Shown: piece by piece, positions 18,621 through 28,559 of the stretch | Numbering within the stretch: the stretch's first letter is position 1 | Layout of the letters: every line of letters begins with the position of its first letter | Origin: an uncultured Prevotella sp. | GTDB taxonomy: Bacteria > Bacteroidota > Bacteroidia > Bacteroidales > Bacteroidaceae | Reading direction: 5' to 3' | Assembly (NCBI GenBank): GCA_947170265.1 | Contig: CAMVSV010000002.1 | Span: 1-64,000 of the forward strand | DNA length: 64,000 bases | Notes under the pieces: model-generated | Database searches by the model: none | What the model saw: the letters and a program-made list of their open reading frames with translations, nothing else | What the model was told of the DNA's origin: nothing | Translations under genes and position numbers: made by a program

Positions 18621-19382
18621 TTACTGCCGGCTGATTATTTCCTTTGCGAGTGCCAGGTGGTTCTTGGCACCGGTGGAGTCGGCATCGTAGAGTATCACGG
18701 GGAGGCCGTGGCTGGGGCTCTCCGAGAGTTTCACGTTGCGTTGTATCACGGTCTTGAACACCAGTTCCTGGAAGTGGCGCTTCACCTCGTCGTAGATCTG
18801 GTTGGCGAGACGGAGGCGCGAGTCATACATCGTGAGCAGGAAGCCTTCAATCTCGAGTTTCGGATTGAGCTTGCTCTTGATGATTTTTATGGTGTTGAGC
18901 AGCTTGCTGATACCCTCAAGTGCAAAATACTCGCACTGCACGGGAATGATTACCGAGTTGGCGGCAGTGAGGGCGTTCACGGTGATGAGTCCGAGCGACG
19001 GCGAACAGTCTATGAGTATGTAGTCATAGTCGTCGCTGATGGGGGCAAGGAGGTTGCCTACCACCTTCTCCCTGTCCTTGAGGTTGAGCATCTCTATCTC
19101 TGCTCCCACAAGGTCTATGTGGCTGGGTATGATGTCGAGTCCTTCTATGTCGGTGGTATACACGGCATCGCGCACGTCGGCATGGTCTATGATGCACTCA
19201 TAGAGCGAGCAGTCTACTTCCTTTATGTCCACGCCCAGACCGCTGGAGGCATTCGCCTGCGGGTCGGCATCAACCACGAGCACCGTCTTCTCGAGCGTTG
19301 CCAGCGATGCTGCAAGGTTTATGGTGGTGGTGGTCTTTCCCACTCCACCTTTCTGGTTTGCCAATGCTATTATCTTTCCCAT
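18621..19382 (-). CDS. parA: ParA/Soj chromosome partitioning ATPase
   Basis: A 253-aa Walker-type ATPase with the deviant Walker A KGGVGKTT (residues 11-18), the DADPQANASSGLG switch region and DYILIDCSPSLG as Walker B. It lacks an N-terminal HTH, so it is the chromosomal Soj type, which binds DNA non-specifically and moves ParB-parS complexes. It is the first gene of the leftward par operon. A TAACTTTG -7 element lies upstream on the minus strand (19485-19478). Confidence 0.96.
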   Translation of the reverse strand: MGKIIALANQKGGVGKTTTTINLAASLATLEKTVLVVDADPQANASSGLGVDIKEVDCSLYECIIDHADVRDAVYTTDIEGLDIIPSHIDLVGAEIEMLNLKDREKVVGNLLAPISDDYDYILIDCSPSLGLITVNALTAANSVIIPVQCEYFALEGISKLLNTIKIIKSKLNPKLEIEGFLLTMYDSRLRLANQIYDEVKRHFQELVFKTVIQRNVKLSESPSHGLPVILYDADSTGAKNHLALAKEIISRQ

Positions 19383-20129
19383 AATTCTCCTTCTTTGGTT
19401 GGTAGGGATTGTTGAGTTCCTACTTCTGTATCACATTGAATGGATGTTGCTATCCATACTTGAAAACATTTTGGCTACAAAGTTAAACATTCTTTCGCAA
19501 ACCGACGAACTATTTACGATACATTAACGCAAAACACACCATTACTTGACATAAAAAACAATACCACTGCCAAAAGAACAAACGAGAGAGGCTTGGGCTT
19601 GGTTGGTTGCAACAACCATTTTTTAACATAAAAAACTGAGGTTTGTGGCTCTCGTTAACATGGAGAGTTGAATGTCTGGCGACGACGAGGAAAATTGTCC
19701 GAAATTCTTCAAGGATTTGTGTGCAAGACTAATACCTTGACTACCAAAGAGTAACGGAAAAATTACCAAGAATGTGCAACGAAAATTGCCCGAAAAATAC
19801 CCAAAAACGCTACTTTCAGTTGCGAAAGAGGCTCTTTCATCATGCGAAAGTGGCACTTTTGATTGCTGAAAGAGCCTCTTTTGAAACCCGTTTTTCCTTT
19901 TTCTTGACAAGATTTTGGCTGTTTTTGCAAGTTACTTGTATGAATATACGTTTTCAGAAGGAAAAGTTTCTCTATTTTGAAAAGTGGGTTTGTAAAGAAA
20001 AAGGAAACTTTTTAACATTCCTAAAATCTTGTTAATGCAATATTTGTGCAAAGCCTGAAACACAAAAACAACCATTAGCTTTTTCTATTCACTCGCTTTT
20101 TAGTAATTTTGTGGGCAAAAAGCAGAATA
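19383..20129. other. Divergent intergenic region between parA and surE
   Basis: A 747-bp region with no convincing gene, clearly more AT-rich than its surroundings. It holds the parA -7 element (19478-19485), a weak hairpin with a T run (TGGTTG/CAACCA at 19604-19618), the 22-bp-phased palindromes (19824-19882) and the surE -7 element TAATTTTG (20104-20111, with T-rich -33 sequence 19 bp upstream). The short reading frames here have AT-rich, low-complexity translations and no recognisable domains. Confidence 0.7.
19824..19882. repeat. Phased palindrome array, copy 1 (three units, 22-bp period)
   Basis: Three 15-bp near-perfect palindromes, GAAAGAGGCTCTTTC (19824-19838), GAAAGTGGCACTTTT (19846-19860) and GAAAGAGCCTCTTTT (19868-19882), are separated by unrelated 7-bp spacers (ATCATGC, GATTGCT). 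The start-to-start distance is exactly 22 bp. A second array with the same unit, spacer length and period is at 57490-57570. Confidence 0.9.
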
Positions 20130-20900
20130 ATGGAAAGACCATTGATATTAATATCAAACGACGACGGGTACGACAGCAAGGGCATAGGCTACCTGACGGA
20201 GTTTCTCCACGACATGGCAGACATCATAATTTGCGCACCCGACGGGGCACGCTCAGGCTATTCCAGGGCGTTCTCATCAGTGCCGCCACTCTACCTCACC
20301 CGCCACGACGACATGATGGGAGCACAGGTATGGTCGTGCAACGGCACGCCGGTGGACTGCGTGAAGATGGCACTGAGCCAGATTACTCCGCAGCGCACAC
20401 CCGACATGGTTCTGGGCGGAATAAACCACGGCGACAACTCCACCGTGAACAACCACTACAGCGGCACCGTGGGAGTGGCAATGGAGGGTTGCATGAAATA
20501 CATCCCTTCGATAGCATTCTCGTCATGCAACTACAACCCCAATGCCGACCTCTCACACCTGCGCCACTATGTGCGCATGATTGTTACGCGGGTGCTCACC
20601 GACGGACTGCCCAAGGGTGTGTGTCTGAACGTGAACTTCCCCGATGCCGACAGCTTCCGCGGGCTGAAGCTCTGCCGCATGGGCTTCGGCAGCTGGATTA
20701 ACGAAGTGGAGGTGCGCCAGCACCCACGCGGAGGCAAATACTACTGGATGGTGGGCGAATACCGCGACGACGAGCCCACAGCCACCGACAACGACCGATG
20801 GGCACTGAACCACGGCTATGTGGCAGTAACACCGGTGAAGATGGACGTCACCGACTACGATATGCTCAACACACTTAAACACTGGGAGGAACAACTATGA
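20130..20900 (+). CDS. surE: 5'/3'-nucleotidase SurE
   Basis: A 256-aa cytosolic phosphatase that removes the phosphate from nucleoside monophosphates. The N-terminal metal-binding motif is ISNDDGYDSKG (residues 8-18), followed by the conserved GTPVDCV and GGINHGDN motifs with the metal-binding Asn and Ser region (SGTVGVAMEG). The ATG at 20130 is chosen because the domain begins within a few residues; in-frame codons upstream are not conserved. It overlaps lpxB by 4 bp (ATGA). Confidence 0.95.
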   Translation: MERPLILISNDDGYDSKGIGYLTEFLHDMADIIICAPDGARSGYSRAFSSVPPLYLTRHDDMMGAQVWSCNGTPVDCVKMALSQITPQRTPDMVLGGINHGDNSTVNNHYSGTVGVAMEGCMKYIPSIAFSSCNYNPNADLSHLRHYVRMIVTRVLTDGLPKGVCLNVNFPDADSFRGLKLCRMGFGSWINEVEVRQHPRGGKYYWMVGEYRDDEPTATDNDRWALNHGYVAVTPVKMDVTDYDMLNTLKHWEEQL

Positions 20901-22123
20901 AATACTATCTCATCGTGGGAGAGGCAAGCGGAGACCTCCATGCCTCACGACTCATGCAGTGCCTGAAGAACCATGACCCGGAGGCACAGTTCCGCTTCTT
21001 CGGCGGCGACAACATGCTTGCCGTGGGCGGCACAAGGGTGCGACACTTCAAGGAGCTCGCCTACATGGGCTTCGTGCCCGTACTCACCCACCTGCCCACC
21101 ATCTTCCGAAACATGAGAGCATGCAAGGAAGACATTGTGAGATGGAACCCCGACGTGGTGATACTCGTGGACTATGCCGGTTTCAACCTCAAGATTGCCA
21201 AGTTTGTGGCAACACAAAACCGGATATACAAAAAGTATGTAATAGCCAAGGCGAAAGCCATGACTGCCACCACTGAGGTGAAGCTCCCGAAGAAGCCCCA
21301 GACAAAGAGCATCATACCCGTGTTCTACTACATCTCACCGAAGATATGGGCATGGAAGGAATGGAGGATAAGGAGCATTAAGCGCAACATAGACAAGCTC
21401 TTCTCCATACTGCCGTTTGAGAAAGACTTCTTCGAGAAAAAACACAAATACCCCATACACTATGTGGGAAACCCCACGGCAGAAGAGGTGCAGCGCTTCA
21501 AGGACAGCTACCACACCACCTTCGAACAGTTCACGACAGAGAACAGCCTCACCCGACAGCCAATCATAGCACTGCTCGCCGGAAGCCGCAAGCAAGAGAT
21601 AAAAGACAACCTGCCTGCAATGATTGAGGCGGCACGACGCTTTGAAGACTACCAGCTCGTGCTCGCCGGAGCACCATCCATCGACGACGACTACTATGCC
21701 ACATTCATCAAGGACACACCGGTGAGAATGGTGAGAAACAAGACCTACGAGCTGCTTGCACACTCCACGGCGGCCCTCGTCACCAGCGGCACCGCCACCC
21801 TCGAGACGGCGCTCATGGACGTGCCCCAGGTGGTGTGCTACGAGACACCGCTGCCCAAGCTCATACGCATAGCCTTCAACCTCATAATAAAGGTGAAATA
21901 CATCTCGCTTGTCAACCTCATTGCCAACCGCGAGGTGGTGACAGAGCTGTTTGCCGACAAGTTCAGGGTTTACGACATTGCCAACGAGCTCTACCGCATA
22001 CTGCCCGGACAGCCAGCACGCACCACCATGCTCGAAGGCTACAGACAGGTGAGAACCATTCTCGGCAGCGACATTGCTCCCGACAATGCCGCACGCCTGA
22101 TGATTGCAGAGCTGAAGAAATAA
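20897..22123 (+). CDS. lpxB: Lipid-A-disaccharide synthase
   Basis: A 408-aa GT19 glycosyltransferase that joins UDP-2,3-diacylglucosamine to lipid X in lipid A synthesis at the inner membrane. Motifs: GEASGDLHASRLM at the N terminus, YYISPKIWAWKEWR in the middle, LLAGSRKQEI and the TSGTATLETAL donor site. Translation is coupled to surE. A stretch of about 28 residues rich in Lys and Ala (about 113-140) sits between the FNLKIAKF strand and the YYISP motif, making the protein longer than usual. Confidence 0.93.
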   Translation: MKYYLIVGEASGDLHASRLMQCLKNHDPEAQFRFFGGDNMLAVGGTRVRHFKELAYMGFVPVLTHLPTIFRNMRACKEDIVRWNPDVVILVDYAGFNLKIAKFVATQNRIYKKYVIAKAKAMTATTEVKLPKKPQTKSIIPVFYYISPKIWAWKEWRIRSIKRNIDKLFSILPFEKDFFEKKHKYPIHYVGNPTAEEVQRFKDSYHTTFEQFTTENSLTRQPIIALLAGSRKQEIKDNLPAMIEAARRFEDYQLVLAGAPSIDDDYYATFIKDTPVRMVRNKTYELLAHSTAALVTSGTATLETALMDVPQVVCYETPLPKLIRIAFNLIIKVKYISLVNLIANREVVTELFADKFRVYDIANELYRILPGQPARTTMLEGYRQVRTILGSDIAPDNAARLMIAELKK

Positions 22124-22165
22124 CGACAGGGAAACAAAAACACAGGAAACAACAGAAACCAGACC

Positions 22166-23413
22166 ATGACACTGCCAGCACCCTTTGAACAACAGGCACA
22201 AGCCACCCTCGGACAGCAACGCTACGGGCTACTGCTCAACGCCATGGGTGAGGAGCCGCCCGTGAGCATACGCCTCAACAGCGGACTGACCACCACCAAC
22301 ATTGCTGCCACATGGGGCGCACAGAGGGTGCCGTGGTGCGACAGCGGAGCCTACCTCAACGGCAGACCCTCGTTCACCTTCGACCCACTGCTCCATGCCG
22401 GAGCCTACTATGTGCAGGAGGCAGGGTCAATGTTTCTGTGGCATGTGCTGCGACAGCTGTTCGCAGGAACGCTCACCGACAGCTTCCGTGGTGATGAGCC
22501 CATAGACATGCTCGACCTCTGTGCCGCACCGGGAGGCAAGTCCACATGCGCCGCACAGTCACTGCCACAGGGCAGCACCCTCACCGTGAACGAGCCTATG
22601 GGCAAACGCGTGCAGGTGCTCAGCGAAAACATACAGAAATGGTGGACATTCGGTGGCAGCAACATGCCGCAGGTGAGCGTGACCAACAGCTATGCACGCG
22701 ACTTTGCCAAGGCCGGTGCCACATTCGACATTGTGCTTGCCGACGTGCCATGCTCAGGAGAAGGCATGTTCCGCAAAGACGAAGGAGCCATAGCCGACTG
22801 GAGCACCGCCAAGGTGGAACAGTGCCGGCAACTGCAACGCAGCATAGTGGCAGACATCTGGAAATGTCTGAAGCCCGGAGGAGTGCTCATCTACTCCACC
22901 TGCACGCTCAACACCATGGAGAACGAGGAGAACACGCGGTGGATAGCAGAAGAGCTCGGCGCAGACATACTCACCGTGCCCACGGAACCGGGATGGAACA
23001 TCACCGGTTCGCTGCTCGAGGGCTTCACCGCATCCGTCTACCGTTTCATCCCAGGCATCACACGGAGCGAGGGTCTCTTCATGGCTGTGATGAGGAAACA
23101 CGGCAGCCGCCGACCAACAAAACGCAAAGGCAGCGTGAAGCCACTGCCCCTGAGCCACCTCACGGCGCTACACGACGCTGCCGACGCACCCCTGGCACAG
23201 CTCTCCTACCAACAGGCCGTGGCATACCTGAGACGTGAAGCCCTGACACTCAGCCCCGACATGCCGCGTGGCTTGGTACGCGTGAGCTACAACGGTGCCA
23301 TACTGGGCTTGGCAAAGAACGTGGGCAACCACGCAAACAACCTCTATCCCAAGGAATGGAGGATAAAAAGCACACACATACCCGAAGAAACAAACGTAAT
23401 AGACATAATATGA
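22166..23413 (+). CDS. RsmF/NOL1/NOP2/Sun-type rRNA m5C methyltransferase
   Basis: A 415-aa SAM-dependent RNA methyltransferase. The Rossmann core has [12 protein letters not shown] (SAM site, about residues 114-125), the first catalytic cysteine in [14 protein letters not shown] and the second in [17 protein letters not shown]-terminal RNA-binding segment (about 300-410) resembles the RsmF/YebU extension. It probably methylates a cytosine of 16S rRNA, but the position cannot be told from sequence. It lies in the surE-lpxB-thyA-folA run, overlapping thyA by 4 bp. Confidence 0.88.
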   Translation: MTLPAPFEQQAQATLGQQRYGLLLNAMGEEPPVSIRLNSGLTTTNIAATWGAQRVPWCDSGAYLNGRPSFTFDPLLHAGAYYVQEAGSMFLWHVLRQLFAGTLTDSFRGDEPIDMLDLCAAPGGKSTCAAQSLPQGSTLTVNEPMGKRVQVLSENIQKWWTFGGSNMPQVSVTNSYARDFAKAGATFDIVLADVPCSGEGMFRKDEGAIADWSTAKVEQCRQLQRSIVADIWKCLKPGGVLIYSTCTLNTMENEENTRWIAEELGADILTVPTEPGWNITGSLLEGFTASVYRFIPGITRSEGLFMAVMRKHGSRRPTKRKGSVKPLPLSHLTALHDAADAPLAQLSYQQAVAYLRREALTLSPDMPRGLVRVSYNGAILGLAKNVGNHANNLYPKEWRIKSTHIPEETNVIDII

Positions 23414-24204
23414 AACAGTATCTTGACCTGCTGAACCGCATCCTCACCGAAGGAACGGAGAAAGGCGACCGCACCGGCACCGGCACCATCAGCATCTTTG
23501 GCAACCAGATGAGGTTTAACCTCGACGACGGTTTCCCACTGCTCACCACCAAGAAGCTCCACCTGAAGAGCATCATCTATGAGCTGCTGTGGTTTCTCAG
23601 CGGCTCAACCAACGTGAAATACCTTCAGGAACACGGAGTGAGGATATGGAACGAATGGGCTGACGAGAACGGAGAGCTCGGACCCGTGTATGGACACCAG
23701 TGGCGGTCGTGGCCCGACTACAACGGCGGCACCATAGACCAGATCACCAACGTGCTCAACCAGCTGAAGAACAACCCCGACTCACGACGCATGATAGTGT
23801 CGGCATGGAACGTGGCTGAGGTAGACCAGATGGCACTGCCACCATGTCATACCATGTTTCAGTTCTATGTGGCTGACGGCAGACTGTCGCTGCAGCTGTA
23901 CCAACGCTCAGCCGACACCTTCCTCGGCGTGCCCTTCAACATTGCAAGCTATGCACTGCTGCTCATGATGATGGCACAGGTGACAGGACTCAAAGCCGGA
24001 GACTTCATCCATACCACCGGCGACACACACCTGTACCTGAACCACATTGAACAGGCGCGACTGCAACTCACGCGAGAGCCACGACCACTGCCCACCATGC
24101 GCATAAACCCCGACGTAAAGGATTTGTTCAGCTTCACCTACGACGATTTCCAGCTCGAAGGCTACGACCCTCACCCACACATAAAGGCTGTGGTGAGCGT
24201 GTAG
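23410..24204 (+). CDS. thyA: Thymidylate synthase
   Basis: A 264-aa enzyme converting dUMP to dTMP with methylene-tetrahydrofolate. Family marks: KGDRTGTGT near residue 20, the catalytic cysteine in [12 protein letters not shown], and the [18 protein letters not shown] nucleotide-binding stretch. The length equals that of E. coli ThyA. The ATG at 23410 overlaps the preceding stop codon; longer in-frame extensions are shadow sequence of the methyltransferase gene. folA follows after 46 bp, a natural pair because ThyA makes the dihydrofolate that FolA reduces. Confidence 0.97.
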   Translation: MKQYLDLLNRILTEGTEKGDRTGTGTISIFGNQMRFNLDDGFPLLTTKKLHLKSIIYELLWFLSGSTNVKYLQEHGVRIWNEWADENGELGPVYGHQWRSWPDYNGGTIDQITNVLNQLKNNPDSRRMIVSAWNVAEVDQMALPPCHTMFQFYVADGRLSLQLYQRSADTFLGVPFNIASYALLLMMMAQVTGLKAGDFIHTTGDTHLYLNHIEQARLQLTREPRPLPTMRINPDVKDLFSFTYDDFQLEGYDPHPHIKAVVSV

Positions 24205-24250
24205 GACAGGGAGAGGAAAGCCCGTCACTGACAAAAGAAAGGAAAAGACT

Positions 24251-24736
24251 ATGATTTCAATGATTGCTGCCGTGGCAAACAATGGTGCCATAGGCTATAG
24301 GAACAAACTGCTGTATTGGCTGCCCAACGACCTGAAGCGCTTCAAGGCACTCACCACGGGCAACACCATCATCATGGGACGGCGCACCTTTGAGTCGCTG
24401 CCCAAGGGTGCACTGCCCAACCGCAGGAACATAGTGCTGTCGAGAACGACCAAGGAACTGCCTGGCTGTGAGGTATACCGCTCACTGGAGGAGGCACTGA
24501 GCCACTGCAACAGCGATGAGAATATATATATAATAGGTGGAGCTGCGGTCTACAAACAAGGCATGGGCATGACTGACCGTCTGTGCCTGACACTCATTGA
24601 CGACAGCCCCAAGGATGCCGACGCCTTCTTTCCAGACTACAGCGGATGGAAGGAGACATGGCGCGAAGACCACCATAGAGACGAGAAACACGGATATGAC
24701 TACTCTTTCGTAGACTTTGAAAGACCCACGGAATAA
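24251..24736 (+). CDS. folA: Dihydrofolate reductase
   Basis: A 161-aa enzyme reducing dihydrofolate with NADPH. Visible motifs: MIAAVANNGAIGYRNKLLYWLPNDLKRFK (substrate and NADPH sites, acidic residue in LPNDL), NTIIMGRRTFESLP and IYIIGGAAVYKQ. Normal length. It is the last gene of the rightward block and is followed by a strong hairpin. Confidence 0.96.
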   Translation: MISMIAAVANNGAIGYRNKLLYWLPNDLKRFKALTTGNTIIMGRRTFESLPKGALPNRRNIVLSRTTKELPGCEVYRSLEEALSHCNSDENIYIIGGAAVYKQGMGMTDRLCLTLIDDSPKDADAFFPDYSGWKETWREDHHRDEKHGYDYSFVDFERPTE

Positions 24737-24761
24737 GTACGTCACGTCCATAGACGCAGCA

Positions 24762-24794
24762 AGCCCCCGCCTTCAAGAGAAAGGCGGGGGCTTG
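24762..24794. terminator. Bidirectional terminator between folA and the aminotransferase
   Basis: A perfect 13-bp GC-rich stem, AAGCCCCCGCCTT (24762-24774) with AAGGCGGGGGCTT (24782-24794), followed by a T-rich stretch. It separates two converging operons. Confidence 0.85.
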
Positions 24795-24798
24795 TTGT

Positions 24799-25908
24799 TT
24801 ATTCCATCTTGAAGCTGTTGACAGCTTCTATCACCTCCTCCACATCATCGGAGGTCATGGCCTGGTTGCAGGGAAGGCTCAACTCAGTGGCATGGATTGC
24901 CTCGGTGATGGGAAAACTCAAATGGTTCCACTCACGATAGCACTCCTGACGGTGCGGCGGTATGGGATAATGTATCATGGTCTTTATGCCACGGTCAGAC
25001 AGATGCTGCTGCAGGCGGTCACGCCGGCTACAGAACACGGGAAAGATGTGCCACACATTGTCGGTCTCCGGCGTATCGGGAATGCGTATGTCGCCGTTGT
25101 CTATGCCTGAGATGAGACGCCGGGCTATGTCCCTGCGCCTGTCGTTGTCGGCATCAAGGTACTGGAGCTTCACGCTGAGCACTGCCGCCTGGAGCTCATC
25201 CATGCGGGAGTTGCGCCCCCGGTATGGGAACACATACTTTCTTGACGACCCGTAGTTTGCCAAGGTCCTGACGGTGTTGGCAAGCTCAGTGTCTGACGTG
25301 GTCACTGCTCCTGCGTCGCCGAAAGCCCCGAGGTTCTTGCCGGGATAGAAACTGTGTGCGGCGGCATCACCCAGCGACCCTGTCCTCCGCTTTGCGGGAA
25401 GATACATGCAGCCATGAGCCTGTGCGTTGTCCTCAATGAGCTTCAGGTTTCTCTGCCGACATATCTCCCCTATCCTCTCAGTGTAGGCACAACGTCCATA
25501 GAGATGTACTATCATTATGGCGCGTGTGCGGTGGGTTATGGCTTGGCTTATCAGGCTGTCGTCAATCTCCAGCGTATCGGCATCGGGTTCGATGAGCACC
25601 GGTGTGAGACGGTTGTCGGTGATGGCGAGAATGGTTGCAATATAGGTGTTTGCAGGCACTATCACCTCATCGCCTTCCTTCATCACCCCCATCTCGATAT
25701 ATGCGCGCAGGATGAGCGACAGCGCGTCAAGTCCGTTGCCACACGATATGCAATGCTCCGTGCCGATGTATGAGGCATATTGACTCTCAAAAGCCGAGAT
25801 GGCATTTCCTTGCAGGTACCATCCGCTGTCGACGACTGTGCTCACCGCCTGTTGCAGCTCGTCGGAGTGCATGGCTGTGATGTTTTTCAGACTGAGATAT
25901 TCTACCAT
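24799..25908 (-). CDS. DegT/DnrJ/EryC1-family sugar aminotransferase (FdtB/QdtB-like)
   Basis: A 369-aa PLP enzyme of the sugar-nucleotide transaminase family. The likely PLP lysine is in HSFYPGKNLGAFGDAGAV; ISCGNGLDAL and the RNSRMDELQAA motif are also present. Such enzymes aminate a keto-sugar bound to dTDP or UDP. The neighbouring 3,4-ketoisomerase-like and acyltransferase genes, and rfbB upstream, fit a dTDP-3-amino-3,6-dideoxyhexose pathway (Fuc3NAc or Qui3NAc type). It ends a leftward operon; the exact sugar is not determined by the sequence. Confidence 0.88.
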   Translation of the reverse strand: MVEYLSLKNITAMHSDELQQAVSTVVDSGWYLQGNAISAFESQYASYIGTEHCISCGNGLDALSLILRAYIEMGVMKEGDEVIVPANTYIATILAITDNRLTPVLIEPDADTLEIDDSLISQAITHRTRAIMIVHLYGRCAYTERIGEICRQRNLKLIEDNAQAHGCMYLPAKRRTGSLGDAAAHSFYPGKNLGAFGDAGAVTTSDTELANTVRTLANYGSSRKYVFPYRGRNSRMDELQAAVLSVKLQYLDADNDRRRDIARRLISGIDNGDIRIPDTPETDNVWHIFPVFCSRRDRLQQHLSDRGIKTMIHYPIPPHRQECYREWNHLSFPITEAIHATELSLPCNQAMTSDDVEEVIEAVNSFKME

Positions 25909-25945
25909 GGTTGAATGATGAGGGTATTAAGGGTTTGCAGTAAAG

Positions 25946-26884
25946 TCAGACGTCCCACTCATACCAGTCCCAGCACATGCCACGGGCTCCGAAGCCTTCC
26001 TTCTGGAAGATGAGCTCCTCGTTGAGATAGCTGCCGCGGTCTTCGGTAGAGCGTCCGAAATCGAAATAGGGATAGCCTGCGTATTCGTGGTTGATGATTC
26101 TGTCGTAGATGGCATCGATGGCACCGAGCCGCTTGCCCTCGGGCGTTGCCGAGCTATACTGTGCGTGAACGACCTGCGGAGTGATGTATACCACGATGCC
26201 TGCCACCACCTGAGAGTCTTTCACGGCGTTCCACAACACTATGTTCTCAGGGAAACGGTCGCGCAGCAGGAGCATCTCCTCAAGGGTATGCACGGGCTTG
26301 ACACCGTATTTCTGCATGAGGTTGTCGCTGAGCACCTGCCAGAAGGCAGCATAGTCGTTGCTCTGCTCCACGGTGATGCCAGCCTCGACGGCACGCTTGA
26401 GAGCCCGGCGGCGTATGCGTTCCCACCTGATGGTGTTGCCTTGGGGTATCACAGAGCCGAAGTCGCGTGCCACCAGCCGCGGGTTGCACTTGCGGAACAT
26501 GGCATAGAGGTCTTCCTCGGCAGGCATGCGATGGTAGATCCACGGCACACACTTATACAGCACATGCCTGATGCCGTGGTGCCGGAGGTAGTCGTTGAGC
26601 TCGTCGAAGAGCGTCATGACCATGGCTACCGTACACTTGCTGCTCATGATCAGTCCGCCGTAGGTCAGTCCCATGTGGGTCATGAGGCTGTCGTCTTGCT
26701 GGTGGGCGGGCAGCAACGCATAGATGTTTTCCTTGTAGAAGAACATGAGCGAATGGTCGGCGAACCTGTCGCTGTGGTAATCCATGTAGTTACGGTCGAA
26801 GAGGAAGGTGCCGTTCTTGGATTCAGCCACGAAGGCGTTCCATTCGCCGGCTCTCTCGGGAGTGTATCTTACTATTTCAAACAT
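25946..26884 (-). CDS. GNAT/FemAB-like acyltransferase
   Basis: A 312-aa protein starting at the Met that opens the conserved FEIVRYTPERAGEWNAFV stretch; an in-frame ATG at 26899 would add five residues. It has two GNAT-like halves as in FemAB/peptidoglycan-bridge enzymes (about residues 5-150 and 160-300) and ends in an aromatic-rich CWDWYEWDV tail. It lies between an aminotransferase and a ketoisomerase, so it probably acylates the amino sugar they make (inference). Its start overlaps the preceding gene by a few bases. Confidence 0.75.
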   Translation of the reverse strand: MFEIVRYTPERAGEWNAFVAESKNGTFLFDRNYMDYHSDRFADHSLMFFYKENIYALLPAHQQDDSLMTHMGLTYGGLIMSSKCTVAMVMTLFDELNDYLRHHGIRHVLYKCVPWIYHRMPAEEDLYAMFRKCNPRLVARDFGSVIPQGNTIRWERIRRRALKRAVEAGITVEQSNDYAAFWQVLSDNLMQKYGVKPVHTLEEMLLLRDRFPENIVLWNAVKDSQVVAGIVVYITPQVVHAQYSSATPEGKRLGAIDAIYDRIINHEYAGYPYFDFGRSTEDRGSYLNEELIFQKEGFGARGMCWDWYEWDV

Positions 26885-27299
26885 TCTTTTTCTCCCCATC
26901 CTTGGCTCTCACCGAAGCGAGAAATTCATCGTAGTCGTAGATGTATTCGTCGTGATCATAGAAGTCGGAAGCAAGCACCATGCATACGGCACCGGTAGAG
27001 AAGTCCTTGAGGGTACGCCATATTCCTGTTTCCACGAGCAGTCCCTGCCATGGGTGGTTGAGCAGATGGGTCTCGCGCTCATGACCATTGTCGAGTGTCA
27101 CTTCAAACGAGCCGCTCAATGCCACTATCACTTGCTTGAGCCGCTTGTGGGCATGTCCGCCGCGGCTCTCTCCTGCCGGCACATCGTAGGTCCAGTATAC
27201 GCGTGCTATCTCGAAGGGTACGTTCTTCAGCTGTTCCGCCACGGTGAGATTGCCTCGTGGATCGGTGATTTTCGGCAGGTCTATCAGTTTTCCTATCAT
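26877..27299 (-). CDS. WxcM-like cupin, probable dTDP-keto-hexose 3,4-ketoisomerase
   Basis: A 140-aa single-domain cupin. PRGNLTVAEQ, the RVYWTYDVPAGESRGGHAH stretch with paired histidines, and the WRTLKDFSTGAVCMVLAS segment match the FdtA/QdtA/WxcM family. These enzymes move the keto group of dTDP-4-keto-6-deoxyglucose from C4 to C3, giving the substrate of a DegT-type transaminase. The next gene in the operon overlaps its 3' end. Whether it yields the gluco or galacto isomer cannot be read here. Confidence 0.85.
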   Translation of the reverse strand: MIGKLIDLPKITDPRGNLTVAEQLKNVPFEIARVYWTYDVPAGESRGGHAHKRLKQVIVALSGSFEVTLDNGHERETHLLNHPWQGLLVETGIWRTLKDFSTGAVCMVLASDFYDHDEYIYDYDEFLASVRAKDGEKKNV

Positions 27300-27341
27300 A
27301 TTAACTTTTGCTGTTTGAGGAATTAGGGGCGTGGATATTAT

Positions 27342-28538
27342 CTATTTCTTCATGTATGGGTCGGTGTCGAGCACGGTCTTGGCAAGCCGCTTGGCTTTAG
27401 CACGGAGCGCATCTACATCGTCGTCCACATCGCCGTAGCACAGCACCACGCCCATGCGTCTGCCCTTGTGGGCCTCGGGCTTGCCGAAGATGCGCAGACG
27501 GGTGCGGTCTTCCTTGAGTGCCTCCACGAGATTGTAAGGCAGCAGCGAACGGTCTACCGCCGTGGCAGCCTCAGTGGGTGAGAGTATCACTGCGCTGGCT
27601 CCGGCATGTTCAAGGTGGATGGCAGGAATGGGCAGTCCCATCACCGCACGGAAGTGTAGTTCAAACTCCGAGAGGTTGGTGGTGTGTCCGAGTGTTACCA
27701 TGCCGGTGTCGTGGGGTCGCGGACTGAGTTCTGAGAAGATTACCTCGCCCTGCTTGGTGAGGAAGAACTCCACGCCCCAGATGCCATAGCCGGTGAGCGC
27801 CTTCGTAACCTGGTCTGCCATGTGCTGAGCCTGACGCAGCGCATCGTCGCTGATGCGGTAGGGCTGCCACGACTCGCGGTAGTCACCGCCCTTCTGCACA
27901 TGTCCTATGGGAGGACAGAACAGCGTGGGTGCGTTCTTCTGCGTCACGGTGAGGAGCGTGAACTCCGAGTCGAAGTCGATGAACTCCTCAATGATTACCT
28001 CCCTCACGTCGCCGCGGCTCTCTTCCATGGCTTCGCGGAACGCCTGTTCAAGCTCATCGTCGTTGTGCACATAGCTCTGTCCGTGGCCACTCGACGACAT
28101 CAGGGGCTTGACAACGCATGGGAAGCCTATCTCGTCGGCAGCGTGGCGGAACTCGTCAAGGGTCTTGGCATAGAAGTATTTGGCTGTTCTGAGTCCCAGC
28201 TCACGGCTGGCAAGGTCGCGAATGGCCCTGCGGTTCATGGTGTAGTTCACCGCCTTGGCGCTGGGCACCACCTGTATGCCCTCCTCTTCGAACTTGAAGA
28301 GCCTCTCCGTCCTTATGGCTTCTATCTCCGGCACGATGATGTCGGGCTGATGCTTGCGCACCACAGCCTCGAGGGCGTCGCCGTCAAGCATGTTGAACAC
28401 CTCTCTTTCGTCAGCCACCTGCATGGCGGGAGCGTTGTCGTAGCGGTCGCATGCAATGACATACTGTCCTGCGCGCATTGCTGCAATGACAAATTCCTTG
28501 CCCAGTTCGCCTGAGCCTAACAACAGTATCTTCTTCAT
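27342..28538 (-). CDS. purT: Formate-dependent phosphoribosylglycinamide formyltransferase
   Basis: A 398-aa ATP-grasp enzyme that makes formyl-GAR from GAR, formate and ATP in purine synthesis. It has an N-terminal Rossmann-like PreATP domain ([12 protein letters not shown]), an ATP-grasp core ([40 protein letters not shown]) and a C-terminal lid ([16 protein letters not shown]). Length and motifs are standard. It lies inside a run of sugar-nucleotide genes with no obvious metabolic link, 42 bp upstream of the cupin gene. Confidence 0.95.
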   Translation of the reverse strand: MKKILLLGSGELGKEFVIAAMRAGQYVIACDRYDNAPAMQVADEREVFNMLDGDALEAVVRKHQPDIIVPEIEAIRTERLFKFEEEGIQVVPSAKAVNYTMNRRAIRDLASRELGLRTAKYFYAKTLDEFRHAADEIGFPCVVKPLMSSSGHGQSYVHNDDELEQAFREAMEESRGDVREVIIEEFIDFDSEFTLLTVTQKNAPTLFCPPIGHVQKGGDYRESWQPYRISDDALRQAQHMADQVTKALTGYGIWGVEFFLTKQGEVIFSELSPRPHDTGMVTLGHTTNLSEFELHFRAVMGLPIPAIHLEHAGASAVILSPTEAATAVDRSLLPYNLVEALKEDRTRLRIFGKPEAHKGRRMGVVLCYGDVDDDVDALRAKAKRLAKTVLDTDPYMKK

Positions 28539-28559
28539 TTGCTATGTGTTTTTTATAGT

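Noticed and set aside
19604..19624. Terminator of an unseen small RNA in the parA-surE gap
   Set aside because: The stem is only 6 bp with mismatched context, and no promoter of the right orientation was found upstream.
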